Source of the DNA: Atrichornis clamosus
Taxonomy: Eukaryota; Chordata; Aves; Passeriformes; Menuridae
Assembly (NCBI GenBank): GCA_013400975.1
Contig: WBMZ01012781.1
Location: 186,001 to 250,000, forward strand
DNA length: 64,000 bases
Direction: 5' to 3'
Below the pieces are notes generated by a model, which was not told the origin of the DNA, searched no databases, and worked only from the letters and a program-made list of their open reading frames with translations. Positions 1 through 10,820 of this stretch are shown here, piece after piece. Both the position numbers and the translations under genes were made by a program. Numbering within the stretch: the stretch's first letter is position 1; the number at the start of each line of letters is the position of its first letter.

Positions 1-3000
1 GGCATTTTTATTTCCTTTTCAGTCTCTAATGCTTTCTACTTTGTTCCTCACCTGTTTGGGTGAACAGGTTCCTGTCTTCCCCCAGAATGCCCTGTAAAAG
101 ACACAATAAACACAATGGCATCGGTCTATTCCAAATGGCAGGACTTGTAGCAGAACAATGTTGAAAAGTAACCCTAAAACCATATGTCTGTCACTGTGGA
201 ATATTCCTTTCTGAAGGATACTAGCATGAAAAATTTTTCAAGCCCAGCCCAGAATCACTCTTCCATGTTTATAAAGCAGGTTTTGAAAAACCCATGGAGA
301 CACACACCTTTCTCTCAAACAATTCCAAAGGCAAAGATAATATCAGAAGGAAAAAAAAAAGCAGGTTTCAGTACAATTCAGAAATCATAATGGCGCAAAT
401 GAACCAGTACTGTTTTGTGATGAGGTAAGATTTATGACTCAGGTCGTAACTCAAACTGTTTCTTAAAACCAGCTCACACCACCATGACTCCAGCGCAAAT
501 CACAGACTCCCCAACACTGGCACAGTTTGCTGATAACCAGCAACAGCTCAGGCTTGTCCCACTTCCACATGAAAAGAGGATGACAAAGAGGCCAGGATAC
601 TCAAGCATCACAGGGATGAGGTTACGATTTCCACAAAAAAATGGGTCCTAAGTTATTTGTCAAAGACCAAACAAGAAGTTTAACACAGAGTCGAGAAAAA
701 AAATCACATGTTGTCCTGAGTTCCAGTCTAGACCCATAAGGCAAGGCTACCTTTTTTATTTTATCTGCAGTATACCTCTTAAAGAGACCTGGATGTCTCT
801 TTTGGCATATTTTCTTTACTATTGGATGTGACACATTTGGTTTATTTTTCCTTCCTTTGGGACAGAATTACAAAGAATTACATTCAGAATTCTGATTGCA
901 AAATAACTATTGTTCCAGTGTGTAATGGCCTGAGCTAATAAAAAGGCAAAGGTATTCCAGGTGTAACCACAGTGAATAACTGAAAGATTAAAATACGAGC
1001 CTTCTAGGCAAACCACACCAAGGTAAACAGGCTAATGAATGTTAATATATGTAGAAAAGTATATAGCATTGAAAATGCTCTATGCCCTGAGTCATTTTAC
1101 TTTGCTCCTGCAATTCAAACCACAAAGCCAGAAAAGCCCTGCCTTTGTCTTCAGCATTGCCTCTGGAAGTCACACAATATATTCCGTCGTACACTGGTAG
1201 TCATACGACACGTGCAGGATTCACACATACACTGCAGATGCCAAATTTAGCAGAGAAGGGTGAAATGTCACTATTAGTCTGTCCTAGAACATTTCAAAAA
1301 TTAACACTGGGCACTTAACAACACCCTTTCCTGCACCTTCTACTTTACTTACAGACTAGTTCTTACCACTGTGTTTCTCCAGATCCACTCTTAGTAATGC
1401 CCAAATGGGCCCAAACAGTTACAACAAATCCCCTCCATTCAAGACACCTCTTTTTACTCATGAAAACACATCCCCTAAACTACTATCTTGTTATATCAGG
1501 TAGAACCCCAGCTTCCACTAATAATGCACATCCACAAATACTCCATTTGTATTATTTACAACTTCAGGAAAGTATATTAAGTCATGACTGCTGGTAGTCA
1601 GTCACATTGCACAGTCAGGTGTAAGGCTGAGAAGATAAAAGTTCATTTTACAGACTGATTTTAGTATACTAATCTTTAGCACTGAAAACCTCACAGGCTC
1701 AGTGTTTGACCTGAGAGCATTATTTCCTTATTTCTGAAGTTTAACAAAAACCAATTTGGTTGTCTTGAATTAAGTTGTGTTTTTCAAAAACAGCTTATTG
1801 GAAAAAAAACTAAAAAACCATTGCTACAAAGTCCCTCCATGCATCAGAAGGGTTAACTGTGAAGCACAACATGCAATGCTCAGTATAGAGCATACAAATT
1901 TAAAAGGCAAAATGCAACAGAAATTAAGAGCTGTAGATTCTTGAAGTTTACATTCTGTGAAGAAAGGGAGAACCTTTGATTAGATGTCAGTGGGCATCAG
2001 TACATATCAAGTGCTTAAGGAGCTTAAGCATCTACACTGCTGTAATTTCCTAGAGCAGCTTAAAAGGTGCTTTCAGCTCCTTCCTCCTTTAAAGGCAGGA
2101 GAGACTCATGGTTTTATCACAAATCTTGTGATATTTAGCTACATCTGGCCCTTGGAATCATCTAATACACAGAAGCTTTACTAAATAAAATTCAGTCCTT
2201 ACAATCATGCTAAAAAGTCTAAAAACAAGAGTGAAAGGTACCATGAATGTTTAAAACCAAATGGCAAGAAACAGAGGATGTCTTTAGTTTTAAACTAGTA
2301 TCTTTCCAGTCAACCTCATACTGCAAGTCTGACATGATTTGAGGTTTGAGTTGGGAAACAACAGAATTCAAGATGCCAATTTAAAGTGGTTTCATTGCAC
2401 GCATTTCCTCACTCTTCATGAAGCACATGAATTAATCTGTATATCGTAGGCAAAACAGTTTTATTGTGGCCAGTGAACTGTTAAGAAGATTACAGTGTTA
2501 ACTGTCAAAAGTTTAGGAACGTGTATTTTGCATATACCTTGTGATGAAGCGTTAGAAATTGCATAAACCCAGTGTCTTGTGCTCTAGACACCATGAGCAT
2601 TGGAAGACAATGCACTGCCTGAACCGGGGAGTGATGATTTCTGAATGTGCTTATGAATTATCTGCAAAATTCTGACGTCAGAGGAACCTTTCATGTATTT
2701 TTAGAGTCCTCACTCCCTTCTGCTTCATATTGGCACTTCAGATGAGCACTGCTCCATGGGCAATTACAGGAGCACACTTACACCAGTTCCAGCACAGCAT
2801 AAAAGCACACACAGAAAAAGAAGTTTTTCAAATGCCAGACAGTGGAAAATTCTCACAGTTTTAACGTCCGTAGTTAAGGCAAACAGTTCACCGCTTGTGA
2901 ACACTGGACATTATTACACTGGGCTTTTCTAATAGCTCTTCCTCCTCCTTGCCAAGGAGAGTGAGATGGGAGTTATGTCTGGAATTCATCTTTTTAAATT

Positions 3001-3339
3001 CTGCTTGGAAGTCCACAACGTGTGAATATCAACACATTCTCTTCAAGCACCACCACGCTGCTGGGCTGATGTTTAGGACACCTTCATCCCGTCATGTGGT
3101 GGTCCCTTCCATAAGCCTCTGGTCTTTGGTTATGTCTGAATGTTGTAATGGTATGGCTTTGGCAACCCACACAGACAGACAATCCAGCCCTGCACTTGCT
3201 CCTCTCCACCTCTCCATGGAGTCATGCCGGCAGGCACTTCCGGCCATATTCTCCAGGGGGTTTTGCCTCACTTTGGCTACCTGTGACACCTTCACGTCAT
3301 TACTCCCTTAGCTCCCTTGGGGAAGCTTTTAAAACTCAT
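1..3339. other. intergenic DNA left of CYCS, no gene supported
   Basis: AT-rich sequence with only short open frames that show no recognisable protein. A pyrimidine tract ending in AG at 21-22 and an AATAAA at 105-110 look like the end of a gene, but the 24-codon frame between them matches nothing I know. An AATAAA at 2184-2189 (plus) and a TTTATT at 2460-2465 (a poly(A) signal on the minus strand) are present, but such hexamers are common by chance in AT-rich DNA. An isolated full CRE (TGACGTCA) lies at 2673-2680. In human, C7orf31 lies upstream of CYCS on the same strand, so part of this stretch could be its 3' UTR or the spacer after it. I could not find its C-terminal protein sequence here. 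Confidence 0.5.
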
Positions 3340-3768
3340 GAACAAGCTGCTGAAGGGTCTGGAGTGCATGTCCTAGGAAAAACGCGGATGGAGCTGGGAT
3401 TGTTTAGCCTGGAGAAGGCTCAGGGGGAGCCTTATCGCTCTCTGCAACTCCCTGAAATGAGGTTGTAGCCAGGTGGGGGTCAGTCTCTTCGCCCAGGCAT
3501 TCAGCAACAGGACAAGTGGACATAAGTCTTAAAAGCTGCACCAGGGGAGGTTCAGATAGGAGAGTAGGAGGAATTTCTTCACAAAAAAGGTGATTAGATA
3601 TTGGAACAGGTTGCCCAAGGACGTGGTGGAGTCACTGGCCCTGGAAGTGCTTAAGACTGACGTAGCACTCAGTGCCATGGTCTGGTTGACATGGTGGTGT
3701 TCCGTCACAGCCTGGACTCGATGACCAGAGGTCTTTTCCACCCTTACTGATGCTGTGATTCTCTGACT
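3340..3768 (+). mobile_element. CR1 LINE fragment, 3' end, sense orientation
   Basis: The sequence follows the 3' end of avian CR1. It starts in the end of ORF2 (frame around GLFSLEKAQGE at about 3393-3425), passes through the motif for 'isolated first-strand' 3' region with the words TTCTTCACAAAAAAGG and GGAACAGGTTGCCCAAGG, and ends in the diagnostic tail near GATGACCAGAGGTCTTTTCC and a degenerate TGATTCT repeat at about 3751-3765. The copy is 5' truncated, as almost all CR1 copies are, and its reading frame is broken. Its tail ends directly beside the CpG island that carries the CYCS promoter. The exact 5' boundary is uncertain by a few tens of bases. Confidence 0.93.
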
Positions 3769-3769
3769 C

Positions 3770-4264
3770 TGCCACACGCAGCCCACTGCCGCCCGACCTT
3801 CCCCCTCGTCCTCACGGTCCCGCCGCCTCAAAACGCCGGCGCACGCGCGGGAAGAGGCGGCTCCCGACACGTCACGGCCCAGGCCCCGCCCATCGCGCCC
3901 CTCGGCCACGTGCCCGCTCGGACCGCCCGCAGCTCAGGGCGCCGCGCGACCATTGCTTCGATTTGCGCTGTGCGCATGCGCCCGCAATCCCCGCGCCCCT
4001 CTCCCGCGCGCCCCGTACGCGGCATCATGACGTCTGACGTCATTCCGCCGGGGTGGGAGGGGAGAGGGGAAGGAAGGAAGTCCGGGGGCCCGCCGGTCAC
4101 AACCTAACCCACTGGCCTCCTGCGGCGTGACGTAGTTTTGGCGGACAGCCGCTAGAACCAATCAGAACTCCAGAAGCGAGCATTTGATTGGTTGTTACGC
4201 CGGAGAGGCAGGCCCAGGGCGCCGGCAGAGGTTGGTTGCGGCGGTGCCGGGTTACATAGGGCGG
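3770..4264 (+). promoter_or_regulatory. CYCS: CYCS CpG-island promoter with E-box, NRF-1, CRE and CCAAT elements
   Basis: The sequence is GC-rich and dense in CpG, in sharp contrast to its flanks. Elements seen: E-box CACGTG at 3907-3912; NRF-1 core GCGCACGCGC at 3839-3848; a palindromic NRF-1 core GCGCATGCGC at 3972-3981; overlapping CREs TGACGTCT at 4028-4035 and TGACGTCA at 4035-4042; a third CRE-like TGACGTAG at 4128-4135; an ETS-type GGAAGT at 4076-4081; and CCAAT at 4158-4162 followed by the inverted ATTGG at 4187-4191. NRF-1 and CREB control of cytochrome c is established in mammals, and MYC has been reported to bind there too. That set is what one expects for nuclear control of a respiratory-chain gene. 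There is no clear TATA box, so initiation is probably dispersed. Site occupancy is inferred, not shown. Confidence 0.85.
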
Positions 4265-4356
4265 AGTACAGCGTGTCCTTGGGCGCAGACGGAGCGAGAG
4301 GTGCCGGTAGTGCGGTCACCGTGTCTGAGGGCGCAGCAGGGAAGCCGGGCAGGCAG
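4265..4356 (+). other. CYCS: probable untranslated exon 1 of CYCS
   Basis: Vertebrate CYCS has a non-coding first exon, and the coding exon here is preceded by a splice acceptor, so a 5'-UTR exon must lie in the CpG island. The most likely donor is GGCAG|GTGCGG after 4356. Alternatives are CCAG|GTGCTG after 4374 and GCAG|GTAGAG after 4580. The start is approximate, placed about 75-100 bases downstream of the CCAAT pair. The intron to the acceptor at 5141-5142 would be about 0.8 kb. Only transcript data can fix either end. Confidence 0.45.
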
Positions 4357-5155
4357 GTGCGGGCGGCCGGCCAGGTGCTGCTGGGCCTGGCGGGGCGGTG
4401 AGGGCCGGGAGGGGAACGGGGCGAGCGGGCGATGCTCTCGGCCGTCCTGAGCGCCATTCCCGCCTCCTGGAGTCGCGGCCTGAGGCGGTGGCCGGGGGGC
4501 AGTGGAAGGTCACCACGGCCTCAGATGGCCCACTGCGGACGCGGGCATGGAAGAGAAGCTCAAGGTCAGGCTGGGCGCAGGTAGAGCCGGAGCCGGGCGG
4601 TGCGGGCGTCCTTGGGCGCTCCCGCTTCCTCACGCGTGGCTGCCGGCGGAGCTCCGGGGGAATCCCGGGTCATGGTGACACCGCGGTGCCCTCCGGCCCT
4701 GCCCTGGTGCGAGGCTGCTGCGCTTTTCCAGCTGGAGAGGAAAAGCCTGCGAATAGTCCTGTGCTTTACACGAGGTTGTTCATGATTAAGAAACTCTCCT
4801 GTTACAGCTGTACAAGCAATATGTATGAGTTGTGTTAAACTTGGTTTTCAGAAGTTATCGCCGTACTTTCTTTAAGTGCTGGGGAGCAATTAGTTTGTTT
4901 GAGGGAAGGTTTTTCCTGCTTTTCAAGCATGTTTGTCACACTGGTACCTTTTAGGTAGTCTGATGATTCCATACTAATCTTTAAGCCCAGAAGCTACAGC
5001 TTGTGGATAGACAGTGTGCAGGAGAATTGCCAGATTCAGGGGCTGCATTTGTTGGTTTTGAAAACCGGTGGAACGCTTTTTAAAGTTTCAGCTCAGTCGG
5101 TGACCTTGAAGTTGCGATACTGACTTCTGTGTGTGTTCTTAGTCTAGTACTGACC

Positions 5156-5626
5156 ATGGGAGATATTGAGAAAGGCAAGAAAATCTTTGTCCAGAAGTGT
5201 TCCCAGTGCCATACAGTTGAAAAGGGAGGCAAGCATAAGACTGGACCCAACTTGAATGGCCTGTTTGGACGAAAGACCGGACAAGCCGAAGGCTTCTCTT
5301 ACACGGATGCCAATAAGAACAAAGGTAAACTTAAAGTTATCCTTAAGGGACAAAAATACTCAGTTCTTGGTGATAGTTCTAGAAATCTGCCAAAAATTAA
5401 AATAGGAAGGAGGACGAGAATATAAATGTGTTTATTATTTTAGAGTCACTAACTATCTTTCTTTTACTTTCCTCTAGGTATCACCTGGGGTGAGGATACT
5501 CTGATGGAGTATTTGGAAAATCCAAAGAAATATATCCCAGGAACAAAGATGATTTTTGCGGGTATTAAGAAGAAGTCTGAGAGAGTAGACTTAATAGCAT
5601 ACCTCAAACAAGCCACTTCAAAGTAA
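5156..5626 (+). CDS. CYCS: cytochrome c, somatic (two coding exons: 5156-5324 and 5478-5626)
   Basis: Encodes the 105-residue haem protein of the mitochondrial intermembrane space that carries electrons from complex III to complex IV and, once released, binds APAF1 to start caspase activation. Joining 5156-5324 to 5478-5626 gives exactly 318 bases including TAA. The haem attachment motif C-S-Q-C-H is at residues 15-19 with Met, His being the proximal iron ligand. The distal ligand is the Met in GTKMIFAG (Met80 in mature numbering), and the lysine patches that dock partners are present. The start has a strong Kozak context (ACCATGG). A splice acceptor (CTTAG) ends at 5142, 13 bases upstream. 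The 153-base intron splits a Gly codon, with donor G|GTAAAC at 5324/5325 and acceptor CTCTAG at 5472-5477, the position known in mammals. Oddities against chicken: Asn for His33 and Gln for Asp100. The intron and intact frame make this the functional gene, not a processed copy. Confidence 0.98.
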
Positions 5627-5900
5627 AAGTTATCTGCTGCCTTATTTATTTCACAAAGGAGATGGCAATGGAAATGTTTGTGATGAGATTGGTTTTTAAA
5701 CTTTCTATTTTTACATGTACTGTGTCTAACCTTAAAATCTGTCTCACCCGTCAGATAACTTTGCTCACGGTGGGTCACTGGAGTACACGCTTGTTTGGCA
5801 GCCATTAACTTAACAAAAGCTATGTAATTGGGTTCATTTAAATGGCTATAATGTTCAGTCATTCTTGATCATACAAATTAAAAAAAATAAATAAACATTT
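5627..5900 (+). terminator. CYCS: CYCS proximal 3' UTR and poly(A) signals
   Basis: The stop codon at 5624-5626 is followed by about 260 bases of AT-rich 3' UTR ending in two overlapping AATAAA hexamers at 5886-5891 and 5890-5895. Further candidate signals lie downstream: AATAAA at 6172-6177, and ATTAAA at 6737-6742 followed by a GU-rich stretch at about 6759-6777. Mammalian CYCS uses several poly(A) sites and has long 3' UTR forms, so the transcript may well run beyond 5900. Confidence 0.7.
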
Positions 5901-8900
5901 CCCGCCTCTTCATTGTTTGAAAAATATATGTAAATAATCAAATGAGTAATTGTCAGCAGCATAATAGCTTTGACAGCACAACTCTTAGAGATTAAAAGGC
6001 AGGGTGGTTTTTGGCATCTTCCACCATCCATCTTCTGTTAACAACTTAAAAAAAAACCCAACTAAACAACAAAGACTATTAAAAAAAATACCCAACGCCA
6101 ATACAATATTTTTCTAAATTTAATCAGTGCTAGGTATTGCAGTATATATTAATCTGTCTAGAGCTTGTGATAATAAATGCATTTCATCTGATTTAAATAC
6201 TATTTGTGAAATGACAGTTGTGCCCAGCCACTTGTGTTTTATCTAGGGGAAGCATGTTACCTAACTCATCCAGACTTTGACAGCTGCATGCACCCATAGA
6301 GTGTAACTCCCCTTAAGAAACATCTCCAGTTTTGAAGTGTTATTGAAACCTTTTGTTCAGTAAATCTTCTGAAAACAGCCATTTTTAGCGTAACAGAAAA
6401 ACATCCTGTTCTGAAAATACAAATGCTAAATGCCAAGCTGAGACTTACTTAATCTTCTTAATTCAGCAACAACATTCGCCTAAAATCCATTGTTACAGGC
6501 AATTTCAGATGAAGGTGTACAGGAATGAATGTGCTGGTAGACTAAAAAATGACAAAAACAGTCTTCCTCTGTGCCTGGCTGTAGCCAATGTCATTACTTC
6601 TGAAGGTTCTGTTTCGCACATTGTAAAGCAGTATTTTTAATGTTTTAACTGCATTTTTTTCATACTAAGTTGTTCAGAAGAATGTGTTTACTGTGTACCA
6701 ACAGTAAGGCATAATTTGGAGCAATCAATACTGTAAATTAAAAAAAAAATTAAAAGTCTTGTTTGGTGTATATGTCTGAAATTAAGTGAAAAACAGTAGG
6801 AACACAGTGCAAAGTTGGGTGCTTAGATTTACATCATTAGGAAGCAAAACAAAAAAGCTCTACTGCAAAAAAGTAAATACTAATAGAGTTGGTGGGGAGA
6901 TGTAAGTGTGGCAAAGTTAGTATTGTGGACTAGAACCAGCAAAGCTCTTTCACCAGTGTGCTGTTTAACAGCACCTCTGTGCTTCCCAAGTCAGATGGGA
7001 GAAACGAGTGGCTCAAAAGCTGTAGCTGTGGTGTCAGATGGGCTGAGTTGTATTAAGTAGAATAGTGTACTTACTGATGGAATTGTAAAGAGCTGCAGAA
7101 TTAATGCGTGAAAAGAACTAAGATAACTAAAAATGGTCTCAGTGACTGCTACCATATGTGTTATGATTATTTTTCTTTCCAAATTAACCTGCAAGCAGCA
7201 TTTCTTGCAAATAGGGACACAGATAATATTAACCAACAGCAGCTTCTTTACTAAAAGCTTGTTAAGAGAGAGCTTTGAATTGCAGTAGTTTATTGCTGTT
7301 CCAATTTTCAGAAGTGGTATTTCTCATAGCACCTTTATGGCTATGCAGAACTTAATTTTTTCCGTGCCAAATCCTGATACAAGTTGTACATACAGAATGT
7401 AACTGTACCTGACTCTACAGTCTTCTAAAGTGATTATGGTGGATTGCACGGAGAGAGATGTGATACTTTCTGTACTAGCAGCAATTCTATGAGTTCTAAA
7501 AAGACTTTGTGATCTCCAAGCTGTTCTTCTTTACAACTGGTTTCTTCTTCAGATCAATTAGGGAAGAGGATTTTTCAGTAGGGTGGCATTTAATTCTGCA
7601 CAGGTAACAATTTACAAAAAATGAGCCATCATCAGAAGCAGTTCAGGAGGAAGAAGAGTGATGCTTTGCCCAAAGTAAGCAGGGGACACAATTTAGCTTA
7701 GCTCGTCTACCAGTCTGTACCTCAGAGACCTTGGTACAAAGACAAGTGCTGCTTTTATGTACCACTGAAGATTGAGAAAATTTAACTTTTTAATTCTATA
7801 CTGAGCATGCATCCTTGTTTACATTTTAGGGAAAAGACCATTCTGACCTTTAAAATTCTGTCTTTCTATGTATATGGCCCTATACAGCAGTGTCTTAAAA
7901 GTTTTGTTGTAGGTAACTAGCAGCCATTTGCCAGTGGAGAAACACAATACTATGGTGTTTCTACTAATGTATATGCAAAGAGTATTGAAATGGAAGAAGG
8001 TTAGATTTTCACTTCTTGAGGTAAGTGTTAATGCAAGGGCTTGGGTGGGTTCCTTCCAGGGTGGGAGGAGGCATTGAGATCAGTTGTGTAATCAACCTTT
8101 AGTTCTTTGTTTCCTAGTTTATATTATAGAGGGGTGGGGTTTGCCTTTGTTTTATGAAGTACCAAGTTTAGTGTTTTTCCTTCTGACAGTGATACCAGTC
8201 TAGACACTTAGTATTTCAGTAGTTCCTTTACAATTCCAAATTAGGGAGTCTAAGCACCATTGCCAAACATTGCACCATTATGTAAAAATTGTTCTTGGCT
8301 ACTAGTTCACAGCTTTGATGGGACATGCCTTTGAAACCAATCATGTCATATTTTCACATGTAATTATGCAAATGAATGAAGATTGTAAATGACTAAAAAA
8401 AGGTGAAATCCAAAAGTACACCTTTTCACAGTATGGCTTCAAAATAAGTGGGATACTTCTAAAACTACGCCTTTTCACAGTACTACTTGAAAATAAGGAT
8501 ACTTCTAAAACTACAAAACATATTTGTTACACATCGCATTGAAATGTGATACAGAAGCTCTTGTTTATTTAGAGTCTAAACAATTCAAGTGCAACCATTC
8601 TAACAGCTTAACTTGGGAAAGTTCCATTTGTTGCTGCCGGTACAATTGTAAATAATTGCTTCAGTTAAAGATCTGTTCATGTTGATAGATCTAGTCTTAT
8701 GTGGAATTATGTAATACTTTCCTTTTTTTGGTATAAAATATACATCAGTTTCCAAAAGAAATATACATTATCTTCCTTATAGGGGAGAACAAAAATTGAA
8801 TAGCTAATAGGTAATAATTAGATATTCTAGTGTCTCATATATATGAAAGCCCATTGAAATGCACACATTTACCTCAGTAGTAAGCCTTGTCATTTGACTT

Positions 8901-10373
8901 TATCCAAAACACATCATAACATCTCTTCCAGGGCCAAAGCCAACAGGAGTCTCTGTTTTACTGCATACAGGATGAGTTGAACCTTTTCAAACTGTTGTCC
9001 TGAAACCCAGCTTGTTCTGGGAGGTGTGCAGCCTGGAGCTAGCAATAGGACATATTAACCCTGGGAAGGGGAATAAAATCCTGTGCCTTCCCAGTGGTGC
9101 GATGGCTGAGTCAGGACTCCAGATAGTTGTTGCTCTGCTCATGATTCAGAGCTTGCATGTAAGTACTTGCATGCTTTTTTCTAGGATTGTTCTTTAGATT
9201 TGAAATACAGAAAATATGGTCACCTCTTGAATGATTGCTTTCTGCTTAGAGGTCGTCACAGGAGGTAAGAGAAGTGGGTGACATGTTTGCTTCTTTGACA
9301 CAATACAGATTCACATCCTCAGTTTCCAGAAGGCTGCATTAACCACCAAACTCAATGTGTGTACTGGGAAGATGCTCTGTGCCTCTGTTGAAGCTGTCAT
9401 TATGCAAAAGGAGAGCCAGAAAGAAAATTAGCTAAAGAGGAACTAACTATAGCACAGTGTTCAAAACATGTACCTGGGAGCAGGGGAGGTGCGTTCTCTC
9501 CAGGTTATTTATGCATTTAATTTTAAACAGTCCTAGATAAAAATAAACCTGGCAGTGGAGATCAGAAGTCATTACTCTGCTGGTTTTACATCTCATTAAA
9601 ACTGTTCAGTGCAGCTTGCTTATGCAATGTGAGCCCCTGCCTTGTTCCTTTCAAAATCACCCACTCTTTTGATCCATTTTTCCCTTCCTTCATGTGTTAA
9701 AGCAAACTTTTGTGTGTAACTCTGTGCTGTCCCTGTCTTACCCCACTACCAGCGTTTTGGTCATAAGCACTCAAGTGAAAAGCTGTTAGCAGAAACACCG
9801 AGCTGTATTCTCACCCTTGCAGTAATCTGCAGAAATTCACTGCTGGTGGTCCCATTTAGTCATGAGTGTCTGGTGAATATTTCTTTTTAAGATTTCTCAT
9901 GGTTCTTAAGCTATTGGAGATTGCCTTTTATTGATGTTTCTTAATTCTAAATTTTTAGGAGCGCTAACTAAAGCAGGTAGTTTTACGTAGCTTTTACCTG
10001 CACTATGCCTTACGGGTTTTTTTTAGTATGAAATATAGCATGACTATATGAGCATTCCCTGATGTATAGCGCTTCCAGATAAGTAGGAAAGATGCACCAC
10101 AAACACTGCATTTTAAAAATATCATTGGTGTCACCTACGTGTCCTCAGTACCTTCAAGAATCTGGTCCTCTTAACTTACCTAGGTTTCATTGCAGGAACG
10201 TTCCTACATTGACTATAACCCTGGAAGCCTGTCTCATATTTCTCCTTCACTGCTGATTTGTTGTTTGGAGAACAGAGAGGAAAGGAAATGAGACATCTCC
10301 ATACCTTGCCATGTTTCCTATAAGACTCTGTCATTTTATTTCCAGTTTTTCTGTCAGTTTATTTGCTATTGAG
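5901..10373. other. AT-rich DNA downstream of CYCS, possible extended 3' UTR
   Basis: No coding sequence is supported. The first 0.9 kb may belong to longer CYCS transcripts because it holds plausible poly(A) signals. A direct tandem duplication lies at 8421-8514. The remainder is unique-looking AT-rich sequence with short chance ORFs only. Confidence 0.6.
8421..8514. repeat. two-copy tandem duplication, period 49
   Basis: The block starting CCTTTTCACAGTA at 8421 recurs at 8470, and each copy ends in GGATACTTCTAAAACTAC. The second copy lacks about four bases in the middle and differs at a few positions. It is a small local duplication with no coding capacity. Confidence 0.85.
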
Positions 10374-10820
10374 CACAGAATCACAGAGCCATTTCGGTCA
10401 GAAATGACCCCCAGATCATCAAGTTCAACCTGTGACTGACCACCACCTTGGCAGCTGGACCATGGCACTAAGTGCAAACACTGTCCAGTTGTTTCTTGAA
10501 CACCTCCAGGAATGGTGACTCCACCACCTCCTTGGGTAGTCCGTTCCAAAGCTTAACAACCTTTTCCTTGAAGAAATTCTTCCTGATGTCCAACTTGAAC
10601 CCATCCTGGCAAGGCTTAAAGCTGTGTCCTCTCCTCCTGTCGCTGGCTGCCTGGGAGAAGAGACTGACTTTTTCTCCAGACCCTTCACCAGCTTTTTTGC
10701 CATTCTCTGGACTTGCTCCATCACCTTTTCTTGTAGTGAGGGGCCCAGAACTGGGCACAGGACTTGAGGTGCAGCCTCACCAGTGCCGAGTACAGAGGAA
10801 CAACCTTTCTCTGTTTGAAT
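10374..10820 (-). mobile_element. CR1 LINE fragment, antisense, with 3' tail
   Basis: Read on the minus strand, this is the end of CR1 ORF2 and its 3' tail. On the plus strand the left edge is the inverted tail CACAGAATCACAGAGCC at about 10374, followed by the inverted ORF2 end. Minus-strand frames contain the CR1 words [19 protein letters not shown] and [19 protein letters not shown]. The copy is 5' truncated at about 10820 and its frame is broken by small indels. The left edge is good to a few bases; the right edge is approximate. Confidence 0.95.

Noticed and set aside
23..110. Possible terminal coding exon: T-rich acceptor at 21-22, 24 open codons to a TAA at 95-97, then AATAAA at 105-110.
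   Set aside because: The short peptide does not resemble the C-terminus of the expected upstream neighbour (C7orf31) as I recall it, and a frame of 24 codons is not evidence. The GU-rich element after the poly(A) signal is also weak.
3828..4838. Many overlapping frames of 60-146 codons on both strands across the CYCS promoter and first exon.
   Set aside because: GC-driven open frames in a CpG island. The coding sequence of the locus starts later, at 5156.
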